A stretch of 64,000 nt of DNA from contig NZ_AP028138.1 of the NCBI RefSeq assembly GCF_030297595.1, positions 186,001 through 250,000 of the forward strand, in the 5' to 3' direction. Positions 49,995 to 59,580 of the stretch are shown one piece after another. Position numbers and translations under genes: made by a program. The notes beneath the pieces are model-generated. The model saw only the letters and a program-made list of their open reading frames with translations, made no database searches and was not told the DNA's origin. The stretch is from Polynucleobacter sp. HIN7 (lineage in GTDB: Bacteria > Pseudomonadota > Gammaproteobacteria > Burkholderiales > Burkholderiaceae). Numbering within the stretch: position 1 is the first letter of the stretch; each line of letters opens with the position of its first letter.

Positions 49995-51481
49995 AGCCCC
50001 ATGCATACGTATTTCATTTCAAGGTACTCGTCGACTCCCCAAGAGCTACCCTCGCGGCCTAAGCCAGATTGCTTGACTCCCCCAAATGGGGCTACCTCAT
50101 TTGAGATCAGTCCGGTATTGACTCCCACCATGCCAAATTCGAGCGCTTCAGCGACCTTCCAAACCCGACCAATATCCCGACTGTAAAAGTAAGACGCTAG
50201 ACCAAATTGACTGCTATTGGCCAGTCGAATCACTTCATCATCATTCTCAAATGGTATGACCGGTGCAACTGGACCAAAGGTTTCTTCATGGGTAATGAGC
50301 ATGCTATTGGTTACATTGGTAAGAACCGTTGGTTCATAAAACGTTCCACCCAAACTTGCACGTTTACCGCCAATTACAAGTCGCGCCCCTTTGCTAATTG
50401 CATCCGCTACATGTCGCTCCACCTTTTCAATGGCCGCTTGGTCGATGAGAGGCCCTTGAGAAACGCCTTGCTCTAGACCGTTTCCAATTTTGATTGCTTT
50501 GGTTGCAAGGGCTAACTTTTCTACAAACGCATCGTGCACTTTTTTATGTACATAAAACCGGTTGGCGCAAACACAAGTTTGCCCGGCATTTCGGTATTTG
50601 GAGCTCATTGCGCCCGATACGGCAGCATCAATATCGGCATCGTCAAACACAATGAAAGGCGCATGACCACCAAGCTCTAAGGAGAGCTTCTTGATCGTTG
50701 GAGCACATTGCGCCATAAGAATACGACCCACCTCTGTAGAGCCGGTAAAGGATAAATGGCGAACGGTTGGGGATTCGCAGAGGACCTTACCAACCGCAAT
50801 GGATTGCTCAGCATCGGCGGTCACGATATTAATGACCCCTTGCGGGACCCCTGCTTGATTCGCTAGTTCCGCAATTGCGAGCGCTGACAGCGGCGTTTGT
50901 TCTGCAGGCTTAATCACGATAGTACATCCGGCTGCCATTGCCGGAGCGATTTTGCGAGTAATCATGGCAATCGGAAAGTTCCATGGGGTAATGGCAACAC
51001 AGACCCCAATGGCTTGCTTTAAAACAATGGTGCGCTTATCACTCCAAGTGGTTGCTGGAATGGCGCCCATGACTCGTTTGGCTTCTTCGGCAAACCATTC
51101 CACAAAGGAGGCGCCGTAGGCCACTTCCCCCTTAGCTTCGGCAAGGGGTTTGCCTTGTTCAAGTGTCATGAGGGTGGCGAGATCATCCGCATTCGCCAAA
51201 ATTAACTCAAACCACTTGCGCATGACCTGGGCACGCTCTTTGGCCAGCTTCCCCTTCCAGGCATTGAGAGCTAGCTCGGCAGCAGAGATCGCTTCTTGGG
51301 CATCGGAGACGTTCAAATTGGCAACCTCAGCAATAATTGCGCCATTGGCGGGATTGGAAACGGCAAATCGAGCGTTCCCTGACGCTTTCACCCACTGGCC
51401 GTTGATAAAAGCATCTTCATGAAAAAGACTGGGGTTTTTGAGGAGTTTGCGGATATCAATCGTTGAATTGGGGGCGTTCAT
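49991..51481 (-). CDS. gabD: Succinate-semialdehyde dehydrogenase (NAD(P)+)
   Basis: Oxidises succinate semialdehyde to succinate. The 496-residue aldehyde dehydrogenase has the cofactor strand [22 protein letters not shown], the general-base Glu in LELGGHAP and the nucleophile in [12 protein letters not shown] (near residue 303). The closest match by eye is GabD; glutarate semialdehyde dehydrogenase is an alternative. There is no gabT next to it. It is followed upstream by a 520-base gap. Confidence 0.92.
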   Translation of the reverse strand: MNAPNSTIDIRKLLKNPSLFHEDAFINGQWVKASGNARFAVSNPANGAIIAEVANLNVSDAQEAISAAELALNAWKGKLAKERAQVMRKWFELILANADDLATLMTLEQGKPLAEAKGEVAYGASFVEWFAEEAKRVMGAIPATTWSDKRTIVLKQAIGVCVAITPWNFPIAMITRKIAPAMAAGCTIVIKPAEQTPLSALAIAELANQAGVPQGVINIVTADAEQSIAVGKVLCESPTVRHLSFTGSTEVGRILMAQCAPTIKKLSLELGGHAPFIVFDDADIDAAVSGAMSSKYRNAGQTCVCANRFYVHKKVHDAFVEKLALATKAIKIGNGLEQGVSQGPLIDQAAIEKVERHVADAISKGARLVIGGKRASLGGTFYEPTVLTNVTNSMLITHEETFGPVAPVIPFENDDEVIRLANSSQFGLASYFYSRDIGRVWKVAEALEFGMVGVNTGLISNEVAPFGGVKQSGLGREGSSWGVDEYLEMKYVCMGL

Positions 51482-51829
51482 GATGTTCTTCTTTTAAGTG
51501 GGTGGTGTCTCGATGGCTTAGTGTAATCCCAACCGTAGTGGAAGATTATTGGCAATGATTGGCTCCAGAAGGAGGGGTGCTTGACTCTAGACATACAAAA
51601 ATAGATCCGCCAATCGTATTGCCTATGGAGCGAATGCTGATTTCTAAAAACTACTACCAATAGTGGATATGACTCAGTTGACAGCCTATAGGTAGTTAGA
51701 GTGGTATGTGTTTTTTTCCAAAATATGAAAATATGCCCCGAATAAATGTTTTTTTCATGATGAGGAATGAGTGTTGACTAACTTAATTAAACCATTGTTT
51801 TAATTGATCTTTTTATATTCAGTAGCGCA

Positions 51830-51858
51830 TCATATTAGGGTTTAAACGGATAATATGA
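51830..51858. repeat. Inverted repeat in the gap upstream of the lytic transglycosylase
   Basis: Perfect 8-bp arms TCATATTA and TAATATGA with a 13-base spacer that itself contains the palindrome GTTTAAAC. It lies about 33 bases before the best -35 box. It looks like an operator or dyad-binding site; the AT-rich background raises the chance of a random match. Confidence 0.5.
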
Positions 51859-51890
51859 ATTAATTGATATATAAAATCATTTCTTTATTC

Positions 51891-51919
51891 TTGACAGGTT
51901 ATATAGGGGTTTCTAAGAT
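51891..51919 (+). promoter_or_regulatory. Sigma-70 promoter of the lytic transglycosylase gene
   Basis: Perfect TTGACA at 51891-51896, a 17-base spacer, then TAAGAT at 51914-51919 (4/6). The predicted start of transcription near 51926 would give a leader of about 75 bases to the ATG at 52002. Confidence 0.65.
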
Positions 51920-52001
51920 TCGGCATGTTTAACAGTTGTTGCACTGCAATATAAATTGAGTCTAGTTATTTAGATTCTTTGTATTGTGTGTGACCCAAGC
52001 A

Positions 52002-52826
52002 ATGAAACCATTTAATTTGCCAAAGACAATTGGGATTGAACAGCACTTGGCCTCTGCATCCTTAGCTAGGCTCATACAACGCCTTTTTGCATTTATGGTT
52101 GCCGCTATTCTTGCTGTTTGGTTGCTTGGCCCCCGCACCGGTGCTGGAATATTTGATCTTGCCCACTACTTAGTTCCTGCAGAGGCCCGTGCACTGATTC
52201 TTGGGGCGGATAGCGCTGAAATCTTAACGGCTGATGAGTCGTCTAATCAGCTCAAATTTTGGAGCTCAAATCCTCAAAGCATCTCTTCTATTGCGGGACC
52301 CGCATCGCAAATCCCAGGACATTTGGTCGACTTAAGTGCAATTGATCGCTCTATATTGCGATCTGAGAATGAGCGTCGCGCGGTGGCGGAGCATTTAGCT
52401 AAAAAGTTTCGGATTTCTTTAGAAGACACTCTTTTCTATGTCAATCAAGCCATGATGGTGAGTAAAGAGGTCAACTTAGACCCCACCCTCATCTTGGCGG
52501 TGATGGCGACGGAATCTAGCCTAAACCCGCGCGCTGAGAGCCGTGCGGGTGCACAAGGATTAATGCAGGTTCGAACCCATGTCCATCAAGAGAAATTTGA
52601 GCCCTATGGCGGCCCCTTAGCGGCCTTTATCCCTGAGGCGAACATTCGGGTGGGGGCTCTGATTTTGAAGGCTTGTATCGCTCGCGCTGGATCGCTTGAG
52701 GATGGTTTAAAGAGTTATTTGGGCGCCCCCAATGCAGCTAGCGGGATTGGTACCTATACCCATAAGGTATTCACAGAGCGCGAAGAGTTGCGTAACGTTG
52801 CGCGCCGCTTAGGCGGTAACGTTTAA
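52002..52826 (+). CDS. Lytic transglycosylase (SLT domain), membrane-anchored
   Basis: Cleaves peptidoglycan glycan strands with formation of anhydro-muropeptides, which feed AmpD/Mpl recycling. The protein has an N-terminal membrane segment (about 28-45) and an SLT-type domain. The catalytic Glu is in AVMATESSLNPRA (about residue 170), followed by GAQGLMQV. The ATG at 52002 (274 residues) is used; a GTG at 51990 and TTG at 51984 are possible. No clear ribosome site precedes any of them. The stop interlocks with nusB. Confidence 0.9.
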   Translation: MKPFNLPKTIGIEQHLASASLARLIQRLFAFMVAAILAVWLLGPRTGAGIFDLAHYLVPAEARALILGADSAEILTADESSNQLKFWSSNPQSISSIAGPASQIPGHLVDLSAIDRSILRSENERRAVAEHLAKKFRISLEDTLFYVNQAMMVSKEVNLDPTLILAVMATESSLNPRAESRAGAQGLMQVRTHVHQEKFEPYGGPLAAFIPEANIRVGALILKACIARAGSLEDGLKSYLGAPNAASGIGTYTHKVFTEREELRNVARRLGGNV

Positions 52827-53326
52827 TCTGCTGCGATTTCAGCTTGCCGCAGTTTTTGGGCAAGCTGATCCAATACCCCATTGACGTATTTATGGCCATC
52901 GGTGCCACCAAAGGTTTTTGCTAACTCCACAGCTTCATTAATTGCAACCTTGTAGGGTACCGATAGATCAGCAGCTAACTCATAGGTACCGATCAGCATG
53001 GCAGCATGCTCTACTGGTGATAGTTCAGCCAAGGGTCGATCCAACTCCGGAATAATGAGTGCATCAAGCTCTTGATGCTGGCCAATCACCCCCTGGAAGA
53101 TGTTGGCAAATAAATCACCCTGACATTTTTTAAATGCCGGATCTTCGCCAAGTTGTTTTGTGATCGCACTGATTGTTAAGGGGGCATCGCTTAGCTCGCC
53201 CGCCTTTTGAATCACCAAATACTGATAGATGCCCTGCAAGGCATACTCGCGGGCACGCCTTCGCGGCGTGAGCGAGCGCTTTGGGTTTTGGGTCGATCCA
53301 GCCGTCATGTAATTACGCTGACTCAA
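52823..53326 (-). CDS. nusB: Transcription antitermination factor NusB
   Basis: Acts with NusE/S10 on boxA sites in rRNA transcription. The 167-residue all-helical protein begins [16 protein letters not shown] and contains [30 protein letters not shown], standard for NusB. It overlaps the ribH 3' end by 14 bases, the usual ribH-nusB pairing. Confidence 0.95.
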   Translation of the reverse strand: MSQRNYMTAGSTQNPKRSLTPRRRAREYALQGIYQYLVIQKAGELSDAPLTISAITKQLGEDPAFKKCQGDLFANIFQGVIGQHQELDALIIPELDRPLAELSPVEHAAMLIGTYELAADLSVPYKVAINEAVELAKTFGGTDGHKYVNGVLDQLAQKLRQAEIAAD

Positions 53327-53798
53327 TATCGAGATCAGGATTGATTGCTAGGGCGAGATTAGCCATTTCAACTGCGGCGCGGGCACAATCACGACCCTTT
53401 TCAAGTGCGCGTGCAAATGCTTGATCATCGGTATCGCACGTTAGCACCCCATTGGCAATCGGAATGTCGTGATCCAAACTAATGCGAGTAATGGCGCTCG
53501 CAGATTCATTAGAGACTAATTCAAAGTGGTAGGTTTCCCCCCGAATCACAGCGCCCAGGGCAATCATGGCATCAAACTCGTGGGTCTTCGCAAGTTGGGA
53601 GAGGGCAAAGCCAATCTCTAAGGCACCAGGTACTGTAACAAGTTGAATGTCTTGATGAGCCACCCCTAAGTTCAGTAGCTCGGTGATGCAGGCTTCCGAT
53701 AGCGCTTTGCAGTGCTCTTCATTAAAACGAGCTTGCACAATTGCCACCCTTAGGTCTTGACCATTTAAGTCAGCCTCAAAGACATCGATGTCGTTCAT
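53313..53798 (-). CDS. ribH: 6,7-dimethyl-8-ribityllumazine synthase
   Basis: Condenses the RibD product with the RibB product to lumazine. The 161-residue protein has [11 protein letters not shown], the substrate loop [18 protein letters not shown], and the C-terminal part [12 protein letters not shown]. It is 10 bases from ribBA and overlaps nusB, so all three are one leftward operon. Confidence 0.97.
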   Translation of the reverse strand: MNDIDVFEADLNGQDLRVAIVQARFNEEHCKALSEACITELLNLGVAHQDIQLVTVPGALEIGFALSQLAKTHEFDAMIALGAVIRGETYHFELVSNESASAITRISLDHDIPIANGVLTCDTDDQAFARALEKGRDCARAAVEMANLALAINPDLDIESA

Positions 53799-53808
53799 GC
53801 GCTATTCC

Positions 53809-54987
53809 TCAAGATGAGATTGGTGTGTAGGGGATGTGATCAATAATTTCTAACTGATAGCCAGACAAACTCGGTACTCTAGAGGAGTTGGCTAGTAAAC
53901 GCATTTTGCGCACACCCAAGTCTTTAAGTATTTGTGCCCCAATTCCGTAACTACGGAAATCGGTTTTTCGCTCCGCACTGGATTGACCGGGTGGTTTTGA
54001 AGGGTTGTGATTGGAACCTTGGTCCAATTGAGTTAGCTTCTCAAACTGTGAAAGCCATTTGAGCTCGTTGGGAGCAGCAACTCCTGCAGCATTAAGTAAA
54101 ACAGCAACGCCGCACGGTGAATTGGTGATCATTTGTAGGGCTTTACTTAAAGGCCAGGAATGCGTGGATTGATCAATATCCAAAAGATCCAAAACAGTAA
54201 CCGGTTCATGAACCCGCACAATCGATTCTTCAGCAGACTGCGGGTCTCCTTGAACCAGTGCAAGGTGTAAGCAGTTACTCGGCGTATCTCGATACACTAC
54301 ACCTGTAAATCGACCCCAAGGGCTGGCAAACTCGCGCACGCCTTCGCGCAACACAATACTCTCTGTTTGACTGCGATACTGAATTAGATCCGCAATCGTT
54401 CCAATCTTGAGTTGATGCTCTTTAGCAAATTCGATGAGATCGGGCAAGCGTGCCATACTGCCATCGTCTTTCATGATTTCGCAAATCACGGCAGTGGGCG
54501 AGCAACCAGCAAGACTTGCTAAATCACAACCGGCTTCCGTGTGGCCAGAGCGAATTAAGACACCTCCAGGTTGAGCCATTAAAGGAAAGACGTGACCTGG
54601 CTGAACCAAGTCGGCTGGTTTGGCATTTGGGGCAACTGCGGCCTGGATGGTGCGTGCTCGATCAGCTGCTGAGATCCCAGTCGTTACGCCACTGGCGGCT
54701 TCAATCGAAACCGTGAAGTTTGTACCTAGGGCAGTGCCATTGTCTCGAACCATCAGAGGCAGGTTTAATTGCTGGCAACGCTCTTTCGTGAGGGTGAGGC
54801 AAATGAGACCGCGACCATGCTTGGCCATGAAGTTAATGGCCTCAGCACTGACGTGATCAGCGGCAAGAACTAAATCACCTTCATTTTCACGGTCCTCTTC
54901 ATCAACCAAGATGATCATCTTGCCAGCACGAAGGTCGGCCACGATCTCATGAACGGGGCTAATGGCTGGTAATAGTGAGTTTGGCAT
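53809..54987 (-). CDS. ribBA: 3,4-dihydroxy-2-butanone-4-phosphate synthase with decayed GTP cyclohydrolase II domain
   Basis: Residues 1 to about 212 are a full RibB: DEEDRENEGDLVLAA, HGRGLICLTL and the SGHTEAGCDLASLAG region. It makes the four-carbon unit of riboflavin. The C-terminal half aligns to RibA (VRVHEPVTVLDLLD, FRSYGIGAQILKDLG), but the zinc site of RibA, normally Cys-x10-Cys-x-Cys after RVHSEC, is absent. This half is therefore probably not catalytic, and a separate RibA is expected elsewhere. Other betaproteobacteria show a similar pattern, from memory. No FMN riboswitch was seen upstream. Confidence 0.93.
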   Translation of the reverse strand: MPNSLLPAISPVHEIVADLRAGKMIILVDEEDRENEGDLVLAADHVSAEAINFMAKHGRGLICLTLTKERCQQLNLPLMVRDNGTALGTNFTVSIEAASGVTTGISAADRARTIQAAVAPNAKPADLVQPGHVFPLMAQPGGVLIRSGHTEAGCDLASLAGCSPTAVICEIMKDDGSMARLPDLIEFAKEHQLKIGTIADLIQYRSQTESIVLREGVREFASPWGRFTGVVYRDTPSNCLHLALVQGDPQSAEESIVRVHEPVTVLDLLDIDQSTHSWPLSKALQMITNSPCGVAVLLNAAGVAAPNELKWLSQFEKLTQLDQGSNHNPSKPPGQSSAERKTDFRSYGIGAQILKDLGVRKMRLLANSSRVPSLSGYQLEIIDHIPYTPISS

Positions 54988-55132
54988 GGTTGTGGAATTT
55001 GCAAATAGAGCGTCATTTTAAGCCTTCTTGCTCTTTGTAGGGCTCTACAACAGGATTTTCAGAAGAGGCTGATGGTGAAGCCCTGTGGATTTATGAACAA
55101 TCTTGGGGATCAGCCACTTCAGGAGAATCCTA

Positions 55133-55375
55133 ATGAACGATGACCATTTACCCGAATCTGGAATGGTCTTATTTGAGCTTTTGATTGCGATGGCCCTTAT
55201 CGTGGGCAGTATTAGGGTCGCCCACACGGTTTATTCAAAACTCGTCATGAAGTCTATTCAATTAGAGAAGTCCCATGCCGCATGGATTCATCGGAAGAAC
55301 CAGCATGAGATTGCAATTTATTTGAATCGATTCAAAAGCCAGCAACCAAAAAATTCGCCTCGATCAAAACAATGA
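55133..55375 (+). CDS. PilV-like minor pseudopilin (short)
   Basis: An 80-residue protein with a class III (prepilin) leader: cleavage would fall at G10/M11 (ESG-MVLFE) with Glu at +5 (E15) and a following hydrophobic helix. This matches type IV minor pilin/pseudopilin N-termini. It is much shorter than PilV. AGGAG lies at 55121-55125. It is the first of four overlapping genes, and its stop overlaps the next start by ATGA. Confidence 0.78.
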   Translation: MNDDHLPESGMVLFELLIAMALIVGSIRVAHTVYSKLVMKSIQLEKSHAAWIHRKNQHEIAIYLNRFKSQQPKNSPRSKQ

Positions 55376-56022
55376 GCCTACTAGCGTGCTTAACAGCACT
55401 CACACTCAGCGCTATTTTGCTTTTGCCATCTGCATGGTTAGTTCATCAAGTACTTACTCATCACGCTCAGCTCGAGGATCGAGTTTTGCTACAACAGAAT
55501 ATGGATCGCTCACTGGAGTTAATCAGTCGAGCGATTCAAGGTGCGGGGTATCAATCTAGCTCAATGCAGAATTCATTGACAGCAAACCCAATCACCATCC
55601 AAAAAGGCGGCTCTTCTCGCGGTTCTGATGCCATTGTGCTTACCCAAGATATTCCGGACAAATTAGGGTATGACTGCATGGGTAATCCTTTAGCACTCGA
55701 ACGCACTATCAAACAACAGGCCTATCAGCGGTTTTATGTAGAACCCAGTCGGCATGATTCTCGAACCCAGACGCTGATGTGTCAGAGCGTCGATCGTCAA
55801 GGTCGGTTACATCAGGGTGAAATTCTGAGTAAGGTTCAGTCCTTGCAGATTAACTGGGTAAGAGCACATTCACTGAGCCAAGCGCCTACTGTCTCTCGGA
55901 CCCCAAGCGGCCTGGTTGGCATTACTCTGCGCGTACAACCCCATGGAGGGTCAAATAACCCAACGCGGGTCATCGAGCAGACGCGCTACATTAGTCAGCG
56001 CCATGGCATTTATAACCCATGA
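55372..56022 (+). CDS. PilW-like minor pilin component
   Basis: A 216-residue protein with an N-terminal hydrophobic helix (about 3-27), then a polar domain including SRAIQGAGYQ and GSDAIVLTQD, which resemble PilW. The usual leader is missing: there is no Gly before the helix, no Glu at the +5 place (residue 5 is Ala), and reading upstream in frame gives no leader. It overlaps both neighbours by four bases. Either it is not processed by the prepilin peptidase or it uses a different signal. Confidence 0.65.
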   Translation: MSLLACLTALTLSAILLLPSAWLVHQVLTHHAQLEDRVLLQQNMDRSLELISRAIQGAGYQSSSMQNSLTANPITIQKGGSSRGSDAIVLTQDIPDKLGYDCMGNPLALERTIKQQAYQRFYVEPSRHDSRTQTLMCQSVDRQGRLHQGEILSKVQSLQINWVRAHSLSQAPTVSRTPSGLVGITLRVQPHGGSNNPTRVIEQTRYISQRHGIYNP

Positions 56023-56426
56023 TATTGCTTTGGGTGATGAGTCTTTTACTTTATCTGGCATGGGCGGTAGCCCAGTTAGAGTCGGTGATCGCCCTTGAGA
56101 TTCAATCGCATGCGACCCAGGTCCAATATCTGTCCCAGTTTGAGAGAGCGGAAGCGCTCTCAACCCAGTGTGAAGATCAGCTTAGAAGATCATTGATTCA
56201 TGAGCCTAATTCGTCGCAGGAGGACCTCGATGTATTAGGTTCGGAGGGCTGTCGACTAAAGCTCATGAGTGCAACACAAATGGTCCATCAACAGAAACAT
56301 CCAATGAAAAACACGCTACTAGTCGAGATGGAAGTTGGTCAAGGAATTCGGCTTCGTAGCATGCTTCGTTATCAAATCTCCAGCCAACACCTCAGCCGCA
56401 TCAATTGGCAGCTAATCTATGAGTAG
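56019..56426 (+). CDS. PilX-like minor pilin component
   Basis: A 135-residue protein with a short N-terminal hydrophobic segment (about 2-19) and a coiled, Gln/Glu-rich region (LSQFERAEALSTQCED) like PilX. As in the PilW-like neighbour, no Gly/Glu prepilin leader is present, and an in-frame stop lies just upstream of the ATG. Overlaps the next gene by eight bases. Confidence 0.58.
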   Translation: MILLWVMSLLLYLAWAVAQLESVIALEIQSHATQVQYLSQFERAEALSTQCEDQLRRSLIHEPNSSQEDLDVLGSEGCRLKLMSATQMVHQQKHPMKNTLLVEMEVGQGIRLRSMLRYQISSQHLSRINWQLIYE

Positions 56427-57000
56427 AGGACAAGAATATTATTCATTTCACTCGCGAGGGTATGGGGAGCAGGGGTATACCTTATTGGAGTTGATGGTGG
56501 TCATCGCGCTCATCAGTTTGCTGCTGATGTTTGGGGTTCCTCAAATCCAAAATCAGTTCTATGAGCGCGAGCTCGAGCATGCGGCGCGCCAGTTCATTTA
56601 CCACGCACAGTTTGCAAGACAGCGCGCTCTCTATCGGGGTCGCGATATGCTCTTAAAGCCAAGAGCAAGGAATGATGATGAAGCGAATTGGAATTCAGGT
56701 TGGCAGCTTGAGGGCCTTGATATAAATGGCTCGCCAGAAAAGATTGTTCGACATTCCTTACCTGCTAATATTGCGATTCATTCCAAGGGGTTTGTGGATC
56801 CACATTCTGGCCAAAGTCAGATTCGATTTAATCCTGCGGGCGGGGCGAAATCAAAACATGGCGGCTTTGTCGCTAATCGCTTGATTTTTGCTCACACCAA
56901 GAACACATCCCTGCAGCGTCATGTCATCTTGGCAGCAAGTGGCCGCTGGCGTATATGTAACCCAAATTCTGCAACGAATCCTAAAGGGCTGGGTTGTTAG
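56419..57000 (+). CDS. FimT/GspH-like minor pseudopilin
   Basis: A 193-residue protein with an unusually long but recognisable prepilin leader: cleavage at G19/Y20 (EQG-YTLLELMVV), Glu at +5 (E24) and a strong hydrophobic helix. A GspH/FimT-like beta domain follows (ARQFIYHAQFARQRAL and QSQIRFNPAGG). Related FimT proteins bind DNA in natural transformation in some bacteria; that is not shown here. The major pilin, PilY1 and the pilus motor are not in the window. Confidence 0.84.
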   Translation: MSRGQEYYSFHSRGYGEQGYTLLELMVVIALISLLLMFGVPQIQNQFYERELEHAARQFIYHAQFARQRALYRGRDMLLKPRARNDDEANWNSGWQLEGLDINGSPEKIVRHSLPANIAIHSKGFVDPHSGQSQIRFNPAGGAKSKHGGFVANRLIFAHTKNTSLQRHVILAASGRWRICNPNSATNPKGLGC

Positions 57001-57039
57001 TGTATTTAGTCAGATCAATAAATCGGGTTTAATAGCACT

Positions 57040-58161
57040 ATGACCCAATTTAGTTCACTTGATCAGCAGATGATGGCCTTCGCACTTGATGAGGCTAAGA
57101 AAGCCCTATACCTCTCTAACCCAAATCCACGGGTGGGTTGCGTGATCACCAAGGGTGAGCAGATTTTGGGTAAAGGATTTACCCAGCAAGTGGGGTCTCA
57201 GCACGCTGAGATTGAGGCGATCGCTAATGCACGACGGTTGGGAGCAGGTGACGCTGATTTTGCTGCCAGTACGTTTTATGTCACGTTGGAACCTTGTTCG
57301 CATACTGGTCGCACACCCCCGTGTTGTGATGCGCTGATAAAACTTTCTCCACAGCGCGTGGTCATTGCCATGCAAGATCCCAATCCCAAGGTCTCGGGGC
57401 AGGGTATCGCAAGCTTACAAAAGCATGGCATTCAGGTGGATCTTGGTTTAATGGCGCATGAAGCGGCCTTACTAAATCCTGGATTTATCAAACGCATGAC
57501 CCAGGGTCTTTCATATATGCGCATGAAGATTGCATCGAGTTTGGATGGTCGTACTGCGCTACTCAATGGTAAGAGTCAGTGGATTACAGGACCAGCTGCG
57601 CGTGCCGATGGTCATCATTGGCGGGCCCAAGCATGCGCCATTCTTTCGGGGGTGGGTACGGTCAGGGAAGATGATCCAGCTCTCACGGTACGTGAGGTGA
57701 GCACTCAGCGTCAGCCATTACGAGTGATTGTGGATTCGCAATTGGAGATTCCGCTAGGAGCTAAGGTGCTGAGTGATGCGAATGCCATCATCGTTTGCGC
57801 TAATCCAGAGTCAGGCCACTTACAGAAAACCCAAAAAGAGTTGGCAGGGCGCGGTATTGAAGTAGTGCAACTTGCGAATGCAAAGGGTAAGGTGGACTTA
57901 CCTAAACTCCTTGCGTATTTGGCTAAAGAGCGTGAGATTAATGAAGTGCATGTTGAAGCAGGTTACAAATTAAATGGTTCACTCATTCGTGAGGGCTGTG
58001 TCGATGAGCTACTCATCTATCAGGCGCCCTGCTTTTTGGGTGAGGGCCTGGGAATGGCCAATATTGGATCACTTCAAGAGCTTTCTGAGCGCAGTGCTTG
58101 GAAGATTATGGAGCACACTTTGATCGGAGATGACCTGCGCATTCGTGCTGTACGCCCATAG
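57040..58161 (+). CDS. ribD: Bifunctional riboflavin deaminase/reductase
   Basis: Two steps of riboflavin synthesis: deamination of the pyrimidine (N-terminal part, with zinc site HAEIEAI and PCSHTGRTPPCCDAL) and reduction of the ribosyl chain (C-terminal part from about 150, with KIASSLDGRTAL and GVGTVREDDP). The 373 residues match E. coli RibD (367). It starts 39 bases after the pilin cassette and precedes ribE by 34. Confidence 0.97.
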   Translation: MTQFSSLDQQMMAFALDEAKKALYLSNPNPRVGCVITKGEQILGKGFTQQVGSQHAEIEAIANARRLGAGDADFAASTFYVTLEPCSHTGRTPPCCDALIKLSPQRVVIAMQDPNPKVSGQGIASLQKHGIQVDLGLMAHEAALLNPGFIKRMTQGLSYMRMKIASSLDGRTALLNGKSQWITGPAARADGHHWRAQACAILSGVGTVREDDPALTVREVSTQRQPLRVIVDSQLEIPLGAKVLSDANAIIVCANPESGHLQKTQKELAGRGIEVVQLANAKGKVDLPKLLAYLAKEREINEVHVEAGYKLNGSLIREGCVDELLIYQAPCFLGEGLGMANIGSLQELSERSAWKIMEHTLIGDDLRIRAVRP

Positions 58162-58195
58162 TATTTATTGCTCTCCAAACTGATATAGTGCATTC

Positions 58196-58816
58196 ATGTT
58201 TACTGGAATCATTACCGCGATTGGTGAAATTACCCATCTCGCTCCCAAAGGGGATGGCCTCCATTTAACCGTCACAACCCCTGCTAACTATCTTGATGAT
58301 GTGGCGATCGGGGATAGCATCGCCCTTAATGGCGCCTGCATGACGGTTACGACTATGCAAGCCAACGCCTTTGAAGTGGATGTTTCTAAGGAGTCGATCT
58401 CAAAAACAACAGGACTCGACAAACTTGGTTCTGTGAATCTAGAAAAGGCTCTACGATTTAATGATCGTCTCGGAGGCCACTTGGTCAGTGGCCATGTCGA
58501 TGGAATAGGTACGGTTCAATCATTTACCCCCGTTCAAGGCGATGCCTATGGCTCATGGAAATTAGTAATCGATGCCCCGCAATCATTGGCCCCTTATCTG
58601 GCCTACAAAGGATCGATAGTAGTCAATGGCGTATCGCTAACGGTCAATCAAGCGGGGCCCAAAGATCAATCTCAATGCCCCATTGAAATTAACATCATTC
58701 CTCATACCCTGGATCACACCACCCTTGGCCAACTCAAGGTAGGCGATCACGTTAACTTGGAAGTGGATCTGATCGCGCGTTATGTGGCGCGCATGCTTAG
58801 TAAAGACTCAACTTAA
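58196..58816 (+). CDS. ribE: Riboflavin synthase alpha chain
   Basis: Dismutates two lumazines to riboflavin. The 206-residue protein has two tandem lumazine-binding repeats: [12 protein letters not shown] and [13 protein letters not shown] in the first, GHVDGIG, then [14 protein letters not shown] in the second. It closes the riboflavin set split between ribBA/ribH (leftward) and ribD/ribE (rightward) in this window. The stop interlocks with queC. Confidence 0.97.
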   Translation: MFTGIITAIGEITHLAPKGDGLHLTVTTPANYLDDVAIGDSIALNGACMTVTTMQANAFEVDVSKESISKTTGLDKLGSVNLEKALRFNDRLGGHLVSGHVDGIGTVQSFTPVQGDAYGSWKLVIDAPQSLAPYLAYKGSIVVNGVSLTVNQAGPKDQSQCPIEINIIPHTLDHTTLGQLKVGDHVNLEVDLIARYVARMLSKDST

Positions 58817-59559
58817 TACTGATATCTCGTTGGATCGGCTACCCCAGCCTCTTTAAATCCTACTTTACGAAGTTGACACGATTCACAAACGCCGCAGGCT
58901 TGACCTTCTTGATTGGCTTGATAGCACGAAACGGTTTGGCTGTAGTCGATTCCTAAGGACTGACCCAGTTGAATGATCTGGGCCTTACTCATGGAAATGA
59001 TGGGCGCGTGGATCCGAAATCGGTGCTGCTCATTAGTAGATTCGACCCCAGCTTTTGTGGCTAAGTTCGCCATGGTTTCGAAGGACTTCACATACTCAGG
59101 CCGACAATCTGGATACCCAGAGTAATCCACTGCATTAGCACCATAGAACACATCAATACTGCCTAGAGACTCGGCCCAGGCTAGGGCCATCGAGAGCATG
59201 ATGGTGTTGCGAGCGGGTACATAGGTAATCGGGATGTCTGTTGTCTTTGGATCGCCCTCGGTTGGAACACGCAGCATCTCGTCAGTGAGGGCGGACCCAC
59301 CAAAGCGGGCAAGATCCAGGTGGATAACTTCATGGCGCTCAACACCGAACGACTGGGCAATCCGTTTTGCAGCATCTAACTCAGACGAATGCTTTTGGCC
59401 GTAATGAACTGAGAGGGCATAACAGCGATAGCCGAGTTGTTTGGCAAGCGCCAGAATAGTCGTGGAGTCCAAACCGCCAGAGAACAGAATGACTGCAGGG
59501 CTATTGGGAGAGCGTGCCTGTGCTGGAGTAAACGAATGCCGGAGAGCAGAAAAGTCCAA
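58813..59559 (-). CDS. queC: 7-cyano-7-deazaguanine synthase
   Basis: Converts 7-carboxy-7-deazaguanine to preQ0 for queuosine in tRNA. The 248-residue protein has the PP-loop [27 protein letters not shown], and the C-terminal zinc site with SCYQ and CGVCESC. It follows cpoB by 21 bases in the Tol-Pal run. In many Burkholderiales queE lies between cpoB and queC; it does not here. Confidence 0.96.
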   Translation of the reverse strand: MDFSALRHSFTPAQARSPNSPAVILFSGGLDSTTILALAKQLGYRCYALSVHYGQKHSSELDAAKRIAQSFGVERHEVIHLDLARFGGSALTDEMLRVPTEGDPKTTDIPITYVPARNTIMLSMALAWAESLGSIDVFYGANAVDYSGYPDCRPEYVKSFETMANLATKAGVESTNEQHRFRIHAPIISMSKAQIIQLGQSLGIDYSQTVSCYQANQEGQACGVCESCQLRKVGFKEAGVADPTRYQY

Positions 59560-59580
59560 AATTAGAAATCCAGGATTTAC

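Larger units (their letters stand above)
51482..52001. other. AT-rich 520-bp gap with promoter-like signals
   Basis: No gene was recognised. The strand facing rightward has three TTGAC-type hexamers: TTGACA at 51678, TTGACT at 51774 and TTGACA at 51891. The last is followed by a 17-base spacer and TAAGAT (51914-51919) and looks best. An inverted repeat TCATATTA/TAATATGA (51830-51837 and 51851-51858) flanks a GTTTAAAC core. Short T-runs occur but no clear terminator. An unannotated small RNA cannot be excluded. Confidence 0.6.

Noticed and set aside
54988..55132. FMN riboswitch upstream of ribBA
   Set aside because: The conserved RFN core was not found; only a small TTGTAG/CTACAA hairpin (55035-55050) is present.
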